A stretch of 64,000 nucleotides of DNA. Origin: Nyssa sinensis (taxonomy: Eukaryota; Streptophyta; Magnoliopsida; Cornales; Nyssaceae). The notes under the pieces were generated by a model. The model saw nothing but the letters and a program-made list of their open reading frames with translations, had not been told where the DNA came from and did no database searches. The DNA is taken from positions 10,196,062-10,260,061 of the forward strand of contig CM018031.1 of the NCBI GenBank assembly GCA_008638375.1, given 5' to 3'. Below are positions 61,700 to 64,000 of the stretch, piece after piece; the first letter of the stretch is position 1, and each line of letters opens with the position of its first letter. The position numbers and the translations under genes are program-made.

Positions 61700-62399
61700 G
61701 GGCCGAGTTTGGTTGGGCCCATTACATATTAAGAGGCCTATAAACGGATCGGATTGAGTAATTGATCCGCTACATAATGCTGCACTCCGAAGTCTCCGAT
61801 GAAGCCCAGACCAGTTTTATTTAAAATGGACTCAGTTAAAAGTTAAAACAACTGTTTTGCCCATTTCTAAAACAAATGTTACATATGAGATTGTATTCTT
61901 AAATGGACGTCTCATTGTATAATACTTTTAGATATAATTTTTAATTAAAAATATATATGGGAGATCTCTAACATTATTTATTTCTAAGGGAACATACTTA
62001 TTGTTTGAGTTGATAATCTAATTTAGTGATCTTCTAATTTAGTGTCATCTTCTAATTTAGTGATTTTTTTTTTTTTTGGTGACTCTTATAATCTATTTGA
62101 ATTGTGTGTATTCAAATATTTTTACATGAAAATATGTACGTGTGAGAACACGTGCGTACTCAAACTGGAAAAGGACGGTGCTTGATTCCAAATCAGGTAG
62201 GAGGAATCTCCTCCTACCCATTTATGTTTCATAATCACAATGTGTTACGTATGCAATCACATGTATATTATGTGATTATTTAGTTTTAACTAAAAATTAA
62301 AATTAATTAAAATTAAAAAACACATGTACATTACATACGTGACAGATTCTGACTGTGACACATACACGAGTCGAGTAAACAACTCAATCGTTAGTGAGA
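61700..62399. other. Upstream flank of the OTU5-like gene
   Basis: The first 100-150 bp, GC-richer, probably contain the promoter. Further right is AT-rich DNA with CTAATTTAGTG repeated three times near 62018-62060. No gene was seen. Confidence 0.4.
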
Positions 62400-62773
62400 A
62401 ACTCAATAAAATCTTATCCTAATTATTTAGGATCAATTATATGAATCTCGTCTCACCATGCTTCTCTATTTAATATCATTCCTTTTGTTAGACCACGCAT
62501 AACTACATCTATTAAAGTTATTTTTGGTCGCTCTCGCTTCCTAACATGACTTTCAATATTAATCATGTCATTATTCTTTATTGGTGTATTTATTAGTTTT
62601 CATTTTACATGATCATACCATCTTAACCAATGTTCTTTCATTTTATCTCATTCAGGTACTATTCTTATCATCTCGCGAATATGTTCATTTCTAATTCTAT
62701 TTTTTCTTGTCTTATTATACACATCCATTTTAACATCTTCATTTCAACAATACTTGTATTATTAACATATTAT
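62400..62773 (-). mobile_element. RTE-type LINE fragment (reverse transcriptase C-terminus)
   Basis: On the minus strand, with one frameshift and in-frame stops, the sequence reads VEMKMLKWMC, NKTRKNRIRNEHIREM, DKMKEHWLRWYDHVK and RKRERPKITLIDVVMRG. This is the conserved end of plant RTE-clade non-LTR reverse transcriptases. The rest of the element is missing; its 5' side is cut by the LTR at 62774. Confidence 0.8.
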
Positions 62774-64000
62774 TGTTGGAAAAAATAGATTTTGAGCATT
62801 TAAATTAGCCATCTTTGAGCTAAAATTAAAGTGGGTCCCACAAATTAAATTGGGTGGGTCCACATGGGAATGTGTTCTCCTCCATGAGGAGATGAAGATT
62901 ATATATTGGGTTGCTTAAAACCATTAAGGAGTGAATGAGAAATTGCCTCCAAACATCACCATTTGAAAATGATAATTAAAGCTTGAAGCTTGTGCAAAAA
63001 GCTTGTGTCCCACATAGGATGGAAATAAAGCTTTTAAAGAGTATATATACACATACCTTGGAGTGGGGTTTGGGCCCCAAGGGGTACCCCAGTTTTGTGG
63101 AAGGGGAAGGACCTAACACATGCTTGGTTCATCGCGCACGCCGCCACCGCCCCGCACCGAACCGGGCTCAGGGTTTGGGTCTGGGCTTGGGCTTGGCCCG
63201 TTGCATATATATCTTTTTGGAGAAAATAATTTTTCATTAAACATTGTCGTTTTGTCACTGTTAAAAAACAAATCAAAATGTTGTGGTCATTGTATCCTGG
63301 AGACAGACGACTAAGAACTCGTAAGCACCACTGTGAGGGCCGTATTTCGTCTTAAGGACATTGTGTTAAACACAAGCCTTGATCCTCTTCTGTTTTCAGT
63401 TTTTGTAAGTGTTTACAGTATTTGTTGTTTACTAATACAGCATATGGTTTTCCAGTATTCTGTCTCTGTTTTACAAATTTTAATTTTCTTGTTTCTGTTC
63501 ATGAAAAGTTTTTGTTTATGGTTTTGTTTTTCTGTAACGATTATTCTGTAAGTTTCGGTTTCTGTATACTTGTTAAACAAAAACAATAGATTTTGTTTTC
63601 TTAAAACAGTTTCTGATTTTTCCTTTTAATTGCGAAAATTGATTTAAATATTCAGATTTACAATCTTAAGACGAAATAATCACTTTTATAAATCTGTTTG
63701 TTATTTCAGTTTCTATTTCAGAACTTGGGAAATACAAAAAAAGTTAAATACAAAAAATTATTATTATTATTATTATTTTTTTTTAAATCTGTTTGTTATT
63801 CTTTAAATAGATTATGTTATATATATATATATATATATCAGTTTTATACTGTTTTGATTTTTCAGAACTTGAAATTTACAAACTGGTATACTGATATACT
63901 GTTCTGAATTTATTCAACTTGAAATTTACAAACTGGTATACTGTTCTGATTTTACAAAACTTGAAACATATCAGTTTTATATATCAGTTTGAAATATCAG
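62774..64000 (+). mobile_element. Start of an LTR retrotransposon, truncated by the window edge
   Basis: A TGTTGGAAAAAATAG start joins the LINE fragment abruptly. A TATA-like AGTATATATACAC lies at about 63040-63052 and is followed by a GC-rich leader-like block. This resembles a plant copia-type LTR. No coding domain is reached before 64000, and neither the LTR end nor a primer site could be located. Confidence 0.5.
63867..64000. repeat. Short direct repeats at the right edge
   Basis: CTTGAAATTTACAAACTGGT followed by ATACTG occurs at about 63867 and 63918 (51 bp apart), with a third weaker copy near 63960. The array probably continues past the window. Confidence 0.6.

Overview
The window is nuclear DNA of a flowering plant, almost certainly a eudicot. 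It is AT-rich, its genes have GT-AG introns, and its proteins match plant families: a PEX6-type AAA ATPase, an NPH3/BTB protein, a CC-type glutaredoxin and an OTU deubiquitinase. Between them lie plant transposon lineages (Ty3/gypsy Tat type, Ty1/copia, Mutator-like, Tourist-like, RTE LINE). There is no prokaryotic or organellar signature, and no CRISPR, tRNA or rRNA gene was seen.

Left part (1-11.6 kb). A decayed minus-strand PEX6-like gene keeps its first exon and most exons of the second ATPase domain, but has lost the middle of the protein and carries frameshifts (1221-4874). An irregular direct-repeat array follows (6180-7600), then a 232-bp Tourist-like MITE, then a 2.3-kb Mutator-like element with 9-bp target duplications that carries a captured EF-hand gene fragment (8338-10675). 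A CCCH zinc-finger pseudogene fragment lies at 11.1-11.5 kb. About 6.5 kb of AT-rich DNA without recognised genes follows.

Middle (18-40 kb). A four-exon NPH3/BTB gene, SETH6-like, lies on the plus strand (18305-22592). It is complete except for one extra base near 21140 that breaks the frame. About 760 bp downstream begins a complete Tat-type Ty3/gypsy element (23354-40092, 5-bp target duplication AGAAG), read on the minus strand. Its gag-pol is one long frame with eight stop codons, all TAG, and no frameshift. That frame is split by a nested 4.5-kb non-coding LTR-like insertion with its own 5-bp duplication. Between pol and the 3' LTR are a 61-62-bp minisatellite and two ORFs on the opposite strand, each with a TATA box.

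Right part (40-64 kb). A single-exon CC-type glutaredoxin lies on the minus strand at 46.7-47.0 kb. An OTU5-like deubiquitinase gene occupies 52.4-61.6 kb (minus strand). Its coding intron holds a 4.9-kb Ty1/copia element and its 5'-UTR intron holds a 0.5-kb TIR element with an 11-bp duplication. The window ends in an RTE LINE fragment cut by the start of another LTR element that runs off the edge.

Three host genes look functional or nearly so: the NPH3/BTB gene (pending its frameshift), the glutaredoxin and the OTU deubiquitinase. They show no shared pathway. Most of the rest is transposon-derived.
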